From positions 124,001 to 188,000 of the forward strand of contig JAHRBS010000015.1 in assembly GCA_024305745.1 (NCBI GenBank): DNA of 64,000 bases, given 5' to 3'. Position 1 is the first letter of the stretch. Every line of letters begins with the position of its first letter. The notes under the pieces were generated by a model, which saw nothing but the letters and a program-made list of their open reading frames with translations, did no database searches and was not told the origin of the DNA. Made by a program: the position numbers and the translations under genes. Shown here in pieces: positions 33,020 to 44,720 of this stretch. This DNA is from Polyporus tsugae. Lineage: Eukaryota; Basidiomycota; Agaricomycetes; Polyporales; Polyporaceae.

Positions 33020-33547
33020 GCGTGTGCGAAGGGGTTGATCTCTGAATGAAGCTTTAAGTAGGACTTGTGGAGGGGTGTGTGTAAGTAAGTATTGGTTATG
33101 TCCAACGACAGGTTGTATCATATCCGCAGGGGCTTCGTGTGTGCGCGTATGGTAGAAAGAGGATACATATCGCATAACCGAGAGAATGCTGTCTTATAAG
33201 ATCAGGTATGACCCCAAGGCCCACCCCAGCTTTTTTCCTACTGACTTATTGTCACTTTGATACAGAACAACACAAACATTCACCTCCGAGTCAGCAACGT
33301 AACAGAAAGGACCGCCTTCCAATTGGGCCATGTGGTGGTGCCCTCCGTATTCCGTGGTTACTATGTATGACTGGTGAACATGCTTTGACCGCCGTACTTT
33401 GCGGCTGGTGCAGTGGTTGTAACACAAATGACCCATACGGCATACGTATAAAGGCCTGTGTGGGGCGATAGCATCGGTGCCGACTTGTAAGTCATTTTCT
33501 TGATGATGAACTGTACGTGTCGTTGCTGAAACAATGCAAGAAAAGGG
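33020..33547. other. Intergenic
   Basis: 3' flank of the carrier gene and upstream region of F-box copy 5. No supported frame. Confidence 0.45.
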
Positions 33548-35241
33548 TTGTCATCACGCTATTCCCCCTTGCACGAGGACGAGCGCGCTCTGCGGAGTTG
33601 CTCGCTCATCTGCAAGACATGGGCCGACTACAGTCGAAGCCACCTGTGGCGGGAGACGGCGCTGGTCCCGAAGGACGAGGCAGGCGGTATCGTCGAGGAA
33701 CACATCGCGCTTGCGCAGTCGAAGGAGGTGGGATGGTTCTTCCGGGCCACATCGATGGAGGATGCGATGACCTTCACCGCAAACCCGGTCGTCGTGAAGC
33801 TCGTCAAGGAGCCCAGGATCGCCCCCTGTACGGAGGTGACAGTGAACGCTCTTTCTTTGCTGCCTAATTTGGACCACCTGGATATCGTCTAGACGAACTT
33901 CTCGCCCCTCTCCGACACAATCTCAAACCTCGGCCGGAGACAGTTGACCATCGAACCCGTGTACGAGTACCGGCTCAACTACGTGTATATCCATCCACAG
34001 GTTCAACATCCATCCACAGGTTCCACATCCATCCACAGGTTCAACATCCATCCACAGGTTCAACATCGTCGAGGGCGAGATCGACATCCTTTTCCGGGTC
34101 CTTGGGTTCAAGTTCGAGGTCCCGTCCAGTGGACTCCATCTATACAACGAGGGATGGTCTCTCGACCCAGCTATCCACCTCCGCCAGGACATGTCGCACC
34201 CGACTCAGCCAGAGGTCCGCCATCCGATCCCGGAAATGGCCCATACTTCCGTCATCAGCCACCGTTCAACCATACGACGCTTTCCCGGAATCTCAAGGAT
34301 CTATGGGACGACCTCGTCAACTTCATCCTCGCCTGCCGCCTGCCCCTTCTGGATGCACTCATCCTTCGAGTGAACGATCGCAACACCCCGCGGAAGCTGA
34401 CCCCGGGCTCACGTCGATATGTCAGCACCCTGATCTTGCGAAGTCTCTCACACGCATCGGATTCGAATTCCGCTCTGGCATGACTCCAGAGCAGCACCTC
34501 CAGACCCTGACCCAATATCTCGAGCCACTCTTCTCGTTCCCGAAGGTGGAGCACTGCGACCTGAACTTCCACGACACCGCGCCGTCGGTCTGCGATAACG
34601 ACCTTATCCGACTCGGAGATGCCTGGCCCAACCTCCAGCACCTCAACGTCAGAGGATGCGCGACGGACGATCGGGACGATTGGAACACTAGATACGGATA
34701 CAGCATCCAACGCCCTACGGTACTCGGCCTGACCGAACTCGCCCGCCGCTGCCCGACGCTGCGATACGTTCACCTCGTGTCCATCGACGGTAGCGCTAGG
34801 ACGCCCCCGCAGGGGGGCGCAGGCTCGCCCCTCCAGGAGCTGCTGTTCGAACACGTGCACAACGCCTCGTCGCCGCCGCGGTGTGCCTTCGCAGAAGCGC
34901 TCGACGCCGCGTTCCCGAAGCTCGACATCTCGCTCTCCAAGGCCGAGTGCGCCTACCCCGACGTGCGCCCCGAGTGGAGACGGATCATGCTGCTCGTCCG
35001 GGCCCTGCGGTACAGGCGCAACCCGCGCCTGGGTCCGGACGCGCATTCCCGTGCGGCCGCCGCGGTGAAGTTCGCGGCGTCGAGGAAGAGCCTTGCAGCG
35101 CTGGACAAGGCCTTGTCGGATGCGGAGAACGGGGATTCGGACCGGGAGTGGGACTTGGACTCGGACTCGGACTCGGACCCGTCGCGCTCAGAGTATTCCA
35201 GGGAGGACGAGGATGAGGACTCGCCGGAGTCTGATGGTTAG
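33548..35241 (+). pseudogene. F-box/LRR-like family copy 5, multiply disrupted
   Basis: Starts with an F-box-type piece of a different flavour (ALRSCSLICKTWADYSRSHL, WRETALVPKDE) lacking its first helix. It reads ALSLLPNLDHLDIV and stops at TAG 33890-33892. The same frame continues as TNFSPLSDTISNLGRRQLT into a 19-bp tandem array (33989-34064), after which the family reading is found in another frame (VEGEIDILFRVLGFKFEV). Further shifts lie near 34270 (FNHTTLSRNLKDLWDDLV) and 34400 (LTSICQHPDLAKSLTRI). From there the C-terminal half is open to 35241, through GDAWPNLQHLNV, GLTELARRCPTLRYVHL and an Asp-Ser acidic tail (DLDSDSDSDPSRSEYS). The C-terminal 270 residues could still be translated, but the gene as a whole is broken. 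Confidence 0.72.
33989..34064. repeat. 19-bp tandem repeat, four copies, inside F-box copy 5
   Basis: The unit ATCCATCCACAGGTTCAAC occurs at 33989, 34008 (one mismatch), 34027 and 34046. Because 19 is not a multiple of three, copy number sets the downstream reading frame. Confidence 0.93.
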
Positions 35242-36109
35242 GTACGCCGCTTGATTCACCCCAAGATAATTTTTCCTGTTCCCTGAGCTGCATTCCATTC
35301 AGGTCGACGTTGATGTGTAACCTGACTCAACGACGTAATTCACTTGCGTCGACGTTGTATTCCGCTCCCTCCGCGTTCATTCTATGTTAAACCTTGCCCA
35401 TCGCGTAGGTTCTTATCACGTTGTCCGCCATATTCACGTCTACTGACATGTTCACAAGACCAGCATGCTAACCTCAAGTGCTCCCAGTCGATCTACGTGC
35501 CTGTAGTGTTGGATCCGCCAGCAACAATCGAAGTTCTGTTCAGCGATATTATTCAATGCATGGTACCTGGCCCAGAGGAGCGCCCATGCAATACACTCGG
35601 GGGTTACAAGAGCAACGAACGACGGTAAGTATTACGCCTCATAAATTTCCGAGTCCCAGTCTTGAGTAGGGTACAACGTAGCTCTAGTTAACACAAACGG
35701 TGGTGTATGTGAAGGTCAGTATTAGACCTCGTTATCGCATGCCACTGGTGAAGCCGGTGAAGGCGCACTAATCAACTCGGTCCTCAAGTGACGGGCAGGC
35801 TCAATCTACATCTAACGAGTACTACACACCTGATGCGGTGTACTTACCCCGGCCGCCCACTTACTTTGAGTCAGGTCGCAGTTCAACGTCGGCAACGTTC
35901 AAACGTTCAATCCCGATACGGGCCGGATGAGCGCCATGATGATGTCACTCTGGTTGAGCAAATAGATCCTCCTTCTCTTCCACCAACATTTTACGCAATC
36001 GCCAACCAAAGCATACGAAAAGCCAACGAAAAGCTGACGACTTGGTTAGTGTCGAACTTGTGTAGAACCTTTACTGTACTTATTCTGCATAGAGCCACAC
36101 AGGCTCGTG
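35242..36109. other. Intergenic between F-box copies 5 and 6
   Basis: No supported frame on either strand; no repeat noted. Confidence 0.45.
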
Positions 36110-37656
36110 ATGATGCTGCATAGCAGACAAGCCCCTATCCTATTGTGTCCCGACATTCTCGTCGAGATTCTCAACCACTTGCACCCAGGAAGATGCAGTC
36201 CACAAGAGACTAAAAAAGTCCGCAAAAATCGTCTCGCGTGCAGAAGAGCTCTTCGCGCGTCCGCCCTCACGTGTCATACGCTATGCGATCTTGCACTAGA
36301 CGTTCTGTGGCGGGCTTTGGACGACATACGCCCCCTCCTACACATCTTGCCGAGAAATAAGCGGCACGATCCCACTATTGTAAGTGTTCTGTGTTTCGTT
36401 GAGGCATTAAACTCATAGGCACGCGATAGGTCTTGAAGTCACGAATCACGCCCGAGACATGGACAAAGCTTCAGCGCTACGCCACTCGAGTCCGCGAAAT
36501 AGGATCTTCCGAGTCCCCAAGGTTGTTTAAGGTGCACCAATCCGTATGGCAGTTTCTGGCGATGGAGTGCAAAGGATCGCCTCTTCTGCCACGTCTGTCT
36601 AACTTGGATGCCCTCGGTCTCTCGTCGGACGACCTCCCTGCTCTTTTCTTGCTTCTATCCCCATCCGTCCGTTCGCTCTCCTTGTCGTTCAAGGGTGACT
36701 CGTGGCCCTACGACACTACATCTGACATTGCCGCCGTGGCCCTCCACTATATCGCACAAACTGCTCCAGGGATCGAATTTTTCTACATGTTAGGATTTCA
36801 TCCCTTCAGTGGAAAGCACCTTTCGGCCTTGCAGAACCTTTGACGGAGTTGTCTCTGGGCCCCGACTTCCCTCTCAACGGCGCTCTGCTTCGCCAGCTCT
36901 CTATGACGAGCTCCCTTAATGCTCTTACGATTGCCATTTGCCACATTGATTCGACCGACTTGCAGTCCCTCAGCGACGGCTTTCGATCTCTGCACAACCT
37001 CACGATCCGGGGCAACCTGGAGCACCTTGTCGAGTTTATCCTCGCCTGCCACCTGCCTGGTCTGGATGGCCTCACCCTTCAGATCGACGACTCCGACGAG
37101 GCAAAGCAGTTTTGCGCAAGACTCGCATCGATATGCGAGCACCCCGACCGAACACACACCCCGTAGACTGGCCCCGACGCTGTTCGGCCTGCTCGAGCTC
37201 ACGCGCCGCTGCCCCGCCCTCGGACACGTCCACCTCCCAGAGCTCGACGCCAGCGCGCTCCCGCAGAGCAACGCATCGCGCCCCGGGCATCCGATCCGGG
37301 AGATCTCGTTCGATAGCATACGCTATGCGCCGTCGTCGTCGAAGCCGCATGCCGTCGCGGACGTGCTCGACCTCGCGTTCCCGAGGCTCGACGTCTCGCT
37401 CTCCATCTCCGAAGCGGCTAGGAACTGCGACCTATTTTCTGGGGAACGGGTGGACTCGCGCTGGGGGGACGTGCTGAAGTTCGTGCAGGCCATGCAGCTG
37501 AGGCGTGGCCATCTGGCGGCGACGTCGGACACCGACTCCGAGTCGGAGGGGTCTGGCGGTGACGTACGTGCTTACGCTCTTTCTCTTTCCAAGCATGCAA
37601 CATATCTGGTGAACGTTTCTGACTGCCATCCCATCCAGGTCGACGCAGAATGGTAA
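36110..37656 (+). pseudogene. F-box/LRR-like family copy 6, frameshifted and internally deleted
   Basis: F-box exon 36110-36379 is intact (ILLCPDILVEILNHLHPG, ALTCHTLCDLALDVLWRALD) and joins exon 36430 in phase 0. The body then reads ETWTKLQRYATRVREIG and VRSLSLSFKGDSW until TGA just after ALQNL at about 36840. The family sequence continues one frame away (LTELSLGPDFPLNGALLRQL) to ICEHPDRTHTP and a stop near 37165. It resumes in a third frame (LFGLLELTRRCPALGHVHLP). About 90 residues present in copies 4 and 5, including the AWP-L repeat, are missing at that join. The end (DTDSESEGSGGD) is acidic like its relatives. Confidence 0.74.
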
Positions 37657-38799
37657 TAGACCACTTGCTCGGCGTTCCGCTCCAAGGCTTGTCTGGAACT
37701 TCGGACATGGCGCAGATTCATATCAATATAATGTTGGCCGCTGCTGCCAGCGTGCACCCATGTACAATGTATGATACGCATTTTCGGAGACCATGCAGCA
37801 CGTATACGTACACATGCCGTGGCGGCAATAATCATAATCAGACGTCCATTTGTCCTAAAATATATTCATAACAGGAGGCCATCGAGAGCTGCAACAGAAT
37901 GCTGCTCGGCATCAACTAGTATATGAGTATTATTCAATGCTTAGACCTTGGCACCCCGCTCAGAGCAGTCGCGCCCGATTGATAATTAAGCTCAAGCACT
38001 GCCAAGTCGGTCCATGTATGACATTCGGGGGTTAAGGTACTTTATAGCGGTACACCGGTACAGGTACAGGTACAGGCTCGTCGTGATCAATGGTTAAGCT
38101 GAGCAATCAACAAACGGCGGGAGGGAAGACGACTGATGCATGTGATTCTGGACATCGAGCAGGAATGGATTTCGCAGTCAAGGAATGTGGCGGGTGGTGG
38201 TACAACAACAGGGCGTGCGCGAGCCGGAGCCGCGGACGACGGTAGTGGGATCTAGAGTAGATGCAGGGAAGCAATGAGCGTGATGGCGTAATGATGTGCT
38301 CGGGACGGTGGTGGTACACGTGCATGTCTGAGAGTCGTCGAGTTAGAGAGAGGAGAGAGGGGGAGAGAGAGAGGGATCATGATAACTGGAGCGAAGGGAA
38401 ATGAGACGGTGAGGAAACATACTGTAAACGTAGTCCGCAGAAGCGTAGCATACGCCGAAGATAAGATAGAAGGCGGTATAGATACAATACGAGACTGCTC
38501 GCGCGAGAAGAGGAGGTCAAGAGACAGACGAAAGCGAAAAGCAGCGAGCAGCGGATCTATGCAAGTGTAAGTGGTGCGCGTGCATGCATACGTATCATTC
38601 TGGGTTGCAACGCAGAGCAGTCGAATAACGATACAACCAGCTGTCCGAGAATTAAGAAACGCAACGCTGTATGTAACGGTAGCATGAACTTTTGGACAGA
38701 ACATCTACGCCGAACGCCGGGACTCCGCAGGAGCCTCGCGCCAGAACAGAACAGAACAGAACAGAACAGAAGAGTCCACTGGAACGCCGCGGACCAAGC
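37657..38799. other. Intergenic with short tandem repeats
   Basis: No supported gene. Contains (GGTACA)x3 at 38057-38074 and, near the right end, five copies of AGAAC at 38743-38767. The latter is probably in the 3' UTR of the minus-strand gene ending at 38800. Confidence 0.5.
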
Positions 38800-41167
38800 T
38801 CACGCCCGGATCGCCCGGAGTCCGCGCTGGAACCACCCGCCCGCGTTTGTGGTGGCAGTCGCAGGCGTCGAGCCCCCACTACTGCCCGTCGTGCTCGAGT
38901 TCCCGTTCGTGTTCGTCGAGATCCGCAGCGCCTGCACCCCGCGCCTCGGCCATGTCCCCTTCGCGTTCCCGCTTGCGGGCGGGCCGGAGGACGGGAAGAA
39001 GTGCACGCTCTCGCTCGGCTTGGGTGGCGCCTGACCGAACAGAAACGCGAGCTGCGCCTGGGAGACTGCGGGTGAGGGCAGGAAAAACGGCGGGGGCGAC
39101 GCTGCCGCCCCGCGGAGCTCCGCAAGGTCGTCTGCATCCAAGGGGGGAGAGGGCGAGGGTGAAGGCGATGGCGGCGGGATGAGGGGGAGCGGTTTGGAGG
39201 CGGACACGAGAGCTGTGGGTGACAGGGTCTGAACCTGGACGAGGGAACAAGGGCGTCAGCAAGGGTGTACTTTGGTTCCTGTCGGGCATGACAGAATCGC
39301 GAATTCAATCAAGGTCAAGGAAGCCGCACCGGAATGCAAAAGGAAGACGAGAGGCGCGAAGGGGTCGGGCGGCGAAGCGGAAATGCGGTGCCCGCAATCG
39401 GACCAGAGCGCACAGGAATGTGTACACGAACACGAACAGGAGCAGAGACGCGTCGAAAAGGGTCCCTTTCGCGCACCCGCACGAAGAGAAGGGACCGGCG
39501 TTTGGGTTCGCTCTTAGTCAGTGTGCACCAGAGCCCCAGATCTCAGGAGTCAGTGTTTGAGAGCCCGAAGCATGGGGACTGAGCCTCGGTCACGCTGCAG
39601 AGCCGCGTGTGGGGACAGCGCGGCGCCGAAGACGCTTCTGCGGCACGGACCGTGCATCATCATGATGCTGCAGCGGCACGAGCGTGGAGGAACGCAAACT
39701 CTGTCGCGACGGCTGGCAAATGGCCAGACTGCGCGTTGACAGATTGGAGCCCGCGAACGCTTGCGTTCACCGCGGACGGGGTATGTAGTGCCTCCCGCAG
39801 CGCCGGAGAGAACGAATAGGCGGAGGAGAGGCGGGAGAAGGCACGAACCACCGAACCGCACCGTACGGCATCGTACAGCTGAAACGCGGCCCATCCGCCG
39901 TCGTCGAAGGCAAGATGCAGATGCGGGACGCAGGTACAGATGCGGGAGCAGGAAGATTGCGAAGAAGATTGCAGTGCGGACACGAAGAGGAGCGGGAGGG
40001 GGCGAACAGAAACGGAAACTCACCTGCGACCTGAACTGTATCGACCCGTCGCTGTCGTGCGCGTAATGCTTTGGGTGTGCCGGCGGATGGGCGGCGCGGT
40101 GCGCGTGCGGCGTCGGGCTGTAGACCCGCGGGCGTGCCCCCTGGCACTGCCAGTCCACGCTCGGCGACGCCACCTCGTCGTCCGCGTCCGTCTCGCTCCC
40201 AGACGTGCTCGCCCCTTCCTCTTCCTCCTCCTCCTCCTCCTCGCGCTCGTCGATGTCCGAAAAGGGAGACAGAGGGCGCAGACGCGAGAAGCGACGCCAC
40301 GAGTACGGCACGGACGAGGCAGCGGCGGAGTCGGGGAGCTGGACCGCGCGCGCATAGCACAGGTCTGCGAACGCGTCGACGGGCGATTGGAGGAGCTGGT
40401 CGTCGAGCGCGGCGAGGGCGCCCGCGGAGACGTGCATGAACCACGGCGACGCGCAGTCGAACGACGACCCGCGCGAGTGCACGTACAACGACGAGGGCGT
40501 CGGCGATGGCGAGCCGGTGGAGGGCATGTCGGGTGGTGGTAATGGCGACGAAACGGGTGAGAGGCTCGGAGAGAGAGAGTGCAGTTTCGGTTTGAAGAAG
40601 GGGTCGATGGGCGACGGGTCCTCCTCCTCCACGACGACCTCGGGGCCGGGGCTATGCTCGTTCAGCGTAGCCTCGTCGTCCTCGCGCTCGCGCGTCCATC
40701 TCCCCACATACAGACCGTCAAAGCCGTCATCGTCCTCGTCGTGGTAGAAGAGGAAGCTGCTCGCGTCTTCGGGCGCTAGATGCGTCGAAACTCGAACGGG
40801 ACCGCGCGAAGCCCGCGGCGAATGATCACGACAGTGCGGTGATCCCGCCTTGTCGAGTTTCTCGATCTGGACATTCGATGATGAGGATGATGAGGACGAC
40901 GAGGTTGATGATGATGCGGACGCGACGCTGTCGCGCCGATGTTGGCTTTGTCTTTTGCGTGGGGCAACGGGGCTGGGGGGCAGGGAGACGCGCCAGAGCG
41001 TCGCGGGGTAGGTCGTGCAGCGGAGGTCGTCGAACGTGATCGGGCTCTCGGTAAGCCACTCGGGCGCGAGCTGTATGCATCGTCAATGCTCGAGCTCGCG
41101 CGAGGGCGAGTGGAGGAGGGGGGGGGAAGCGGGGAGTACTCACCTCGAACGGTTTGAAGGATGGCAT
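38800..41167 (-). CDS. Low-complexity hypothetical protein, about 501 aa
   Basis: Not recognised. Exons 41167-41144 (MPSFKPFE), 41070-40024 and 39234-38800 join in phase 0. The N-terminus is conserved-looking (FELAPEWLTESPITFDDLRC, then TYPATLWRVSLPPSP). A Ser run, an acidic block (EDDEATLNEHSP) and a Glu run (DEREEEEEEEEEG) follow. Between these lies an ordered-looking helix region (MHVSAGALAALDDQLLQSPV, DAFADLCYARAVQL). The last exon is Pro/Ser-rich and ends GGWFQRGLRAIRA. The second intron, 40023-39235, is 789 bases, far above the local norm, so unrecognised internal exons are possible. Confidence 0.65.
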
Positions 41168-44100
41168 CTCTAGAGGTGTCGTCGCGCGATTCAGAGGCGG
41201 GGACGCGCTATATGTAGTCCGACGTTGTCGGGGTCAACTGTGATCGCGAGCTGTCGGGCAGGCCGATGTGCGGAGGGAGACTGAGGCCTGAGGTCTGACA
41301 GAGAGGAGGGCCCCGATAGATTACGCGTACGGGCGTAGTTTACCCTTCAGACAGCTCTTTACTTATCGAGTGGGGCGCAGACGACGATGACGCACTGGCG
41401 ATCGGGGAAGGTATGCGCAGAGCGTACGGTCGAGCGACAGAGCAGGCAGCGGGTTCAACGGGGGTTCAAGTTCAACTTGGCTGGGCGTTGGGCGCGGCGT
41501 GGCTCCTGTGGAGTAATTAGAGCGACGGAGCGAGGATGGAGCGGTGTCCAGCAACGGGGGTTGACAGAGTTAGTCGTCGTTCAGGGAAGGCGTCCGCTTG
41601 GCGGAATGCAGAGTCCAACTCTGGGCGGGAAGCAAGCAGGAGGGAGGGCAGCGCGCAAGTGGGCCCGGGAGGCGAGCTGTTTATCAAGGCAAGCAGGGGG
41701 CCCAACAAGTCAAGTGTCCGTGTCCGTGCCGGGATGTGTAAATGTAAAAGTAGGCGGAGTGCTGTGGACTGGTCGGAAGCCTGGGCAGCTGGAGGCTTGG
41801 GAAGCGCATCCTTTTTGTGTTTCGCTGATGGGGCCCCTGCATACTGCGACGCGCGAAGCCTCTGTGGACAGCAAATCGCGGGGGCTGGAGAGATCTGTGT
41901 GGGACAAGGTTGGGAACTAACGCGGCGCTCAAAGGCATGAGGCACGCCGGGAGATGGCGATGAGGACGATGACGCCGAGGAAGGAACTCGGTGCACGGTG
42001 CGCCTGCTAAGTTAGCGCTCCGCTGGGCCGTGCCCCCGACAATTAGCCCGACGCCACGCCTCTGCACCGGAACCATGTCCAGGCACCATGTTCCCATCCC
42101 CAGCGTGTTGGTTTCGCCTTATCTCATCTCTGAATCCACTTATTGCGTGAGCTGGTTACAGTACTTAGTATGCGCATCGTTGGTTGCGCTTCTGAACAGT
42201 CGTCGTGCTGGTGACCTTTGGAACCGGCCATGATATCGATGCATGAACTTTCGACGTTGACACCCGCGCGGCTAGGGCGGGAAACGCGGGGCCAATTCAA
42301 TTATCAATTATAATAAGACCGACCCCGCGTTTCCTACACCTGACTTTAATACGTATGCAATCTCTCAAGATCTCCAAGCATACCAGAAGACCCAATCCGA
42401 AGCAGACAATAAGTACCTGCAGGCGTGTCATGGCGACTACGTACGTACTTACACGTGTAAGGTGGTCCTCCCCTTCCAGGTTAGACGGAACCAAGGCGCG
42501 AGGGGGACATGTCGACGCCGATGAATTCTGCAGACTGTCATTGGTTCTCGCTTCTAATTGGCATCCTGAATCATCCCTTCCGAGTCTGGGGAGCCAGTGG
42601 CGTCCAGGCTATCCCTGGCGCGCATACACAAAAACACACACACCAAGGAACGAGTGTAGTACATAAGGGTCCTTCGCGACTGCGGGCTTCTAGCGTACGA
42701 GCTCTACGCACCCCTATGATGGTGCACATGCGTCATCGCGTCGCCCGACGTGCCCCCGCGAGCGCAGGAAGGGCGGACGAACACCAGCCGAGCCTGCAAG
42801 CGGCGGGGTCCGAACCGACGACTCGTCGCTGTAGATAAGCACCATGGAGGTTGCCATGTATGATAAGCATTCCGCGAACCACACGTCCAGTGACCACGGT
42901 GCGCCTTTCTCGGGAAAATCGAGAGAAGTTCGGGTGACGCTGACGGGCGACGCGTTCGCGGTATCATAGCGAACGTTTCCCATTCCACAGAGCGATCTGG
43001 GTTGCCAGTGCTTCCAGGGGTGGGGATGGGGACCTGACCTCTCGCTTGGATGGAGATGCCTCGGTGATTTCTGAATCTTGAACGCTCAAACCGCTATCGC
43101 ATGTATTGTGCATCAAGACTGCACAAGTGTTTGTGCGCACTCGTGGCCCGGGTGACGTCTCGTATGCAGTGGTCCGATCCAGGAGGAACGTTCGACGGGA
43201 ATTACTATCGGCCGCCTGGAGGCAGTGTTCCTTCCAAGCGCTTGCACACATACTTAATTGCCAGGTCACCGCCCGAGGAATCTGGAAAGCCGGAATGAAT
43301 TAAGCACGCAAGGGATTTCGCACCTGCATCAGCGCAACGACGATGCGCAGACTTTAAGGATAGGTTTAGAGACCCCCGGCCCCTCCATCAGAGTCGTTTC
43401 CATAACTTGAAGCGAGGAGGGACGGTGGGGTCGTCTTCAGAACATGGAAGGAAGAAGGCGGCAGAGGTGGCCATGGTTGCTTCCAGCTGCGCTCGAAACC
43501 CGTCATCCTTCTCGCGCCGGTGATCTAGTACATGACGTGGCGGAACGGAAGGCGGGCCTCCAGAGGGATCATGCGTGCCTAAACGGGGTGCGCGCCGCAC
43601 GGGTGGCGGGGGTGGTGGAGGGGGATCAGCTCATGGAAGCTCGGTTCATTTCGTGCGGCTCACTCACAGCGTCGGGATTTAGATGTAGCGCCGAGACGTC
43701 AATCCGCCTCGAGTACTCGAGTGCTCGAGATGAAGCCCGGTTGGCCGCCGCAAGTGCACAAGGCGCGATGCACGGTCTTGCGGGCTTTGTGGGCTTCGGA
43801 GAGACCAGAACGGTGGTCCGCCGCCGGGCATGTCGGGGTGGGGATGAAAAGAAGGGAAGGGGCCTGTTGCTAGGGTCTAGAGCGAGCCGAGTTGTGGTGA
43901 GCTTTGAAAGGAAAAATGGGATTGTGTCCATGGGTGTTGTGCCACAGCGACTTGAGTGGCACGCATAGGCTTGAAGGGCAGAATAGGCAAGGGGTCCGAT
44001 GTCCGGAACGTTGCTCGCGAGATGGTGAATGGCAGTCGGTGGGGAGACGACCGATGAGCGTCGCGGCGGCGGCGATGGGATAGGGGGGGAAGACACGAAA

Positions 44101-44720
44101 GCGACGCGTGCGCTCACCTTGGGAGCCATTGGTGATATCCTCAAGAATGCACCGGGATCGAATGGGAGGACGCGCATCGTTCTCGGAAGGCGATCTGCGG
44201 ATTGAGCCTCGAATTCTCGAGGTACTAGATAGTCCATGAAGCGTCGAGTTGGTATCGGTTGGGTGGCGGTTATATGCACAGTGTCCGAAGCAGCATCTGG
44301 CATGCCAATGCGGTCAATACTTTGCAGATGCCCGATCCTTACCTGTGGGAGGGAAGACATGGCAAAAATTGAGACACGACGCGTCTCGCCGACTCTGGGA
44401 CGCGTTATTTGGCCATGTGTACGCGTCTTGGCCGCCGGGCCGTCCATCCGTATCCGCTTTTGGAAGGGTGACGTCATGGATATCGCAGCCTTGGCTGGGA
44501 CTTGGAGGAGAAAAGTTGACTATCGTGTCCGAGTGATGCATACACCCTTCTTGCTCGCACCCTAGCTGCTTGACATTCCCAGAGATGGATTTATAGCGTT
44601 TCTGCCGCTGTCTATTATTATCTTGAGTCTTCTCCCAAAATCCCCGACGGGCTGATTCTCTCATCCCCTCCCATCGAGTGCTACCTTTGAGTTCTTCTAA
44701 CCTCAGCAGCCGCAGCAAAA
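41168..44720. other. 3.5-kb interval between divergent genes
   Basis: Separates the low-complexity gene (-) and the ArsB-like transporter (+). Apart from the weak candidate at 43388-44477 I find no supported coding region. Longer frames at 41387-41996 on both strands are mutual shadows without motif. No transposon signal. Confidence 0.4.
43388..44477 (-). CDS. Possible hypothetical gene (weak)
   Basis: A 283-codon minus-strand frame (44477-43626) contains MRVLPFDPGAFLRISPMAPK just before a good GTGAGC donor. Further on, a Pro/Arg-rich part ends in HLNPDAV at a second GTGAGC donor. A final exon ending KLWKRL-stop at 43388 can be joined in phase. Composition is Arg/Pro-rich without a domain, and alternative splicing plans fit equally well, so both existence and structure are doubtful. 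Confidence 0.25.

Noticed and set aside
33989..34064. Possible CRISPR-like array
   Set aside because: Units are directly abutting 19-bp tandem repeats without spacers, in a eukaryotic gene.
41387..41996. Overlapping 177- and 159-codon frames on opposite strands
   Set aside because: Mutually antisense, no domain or splice support; probably promoter or UTR sequence.
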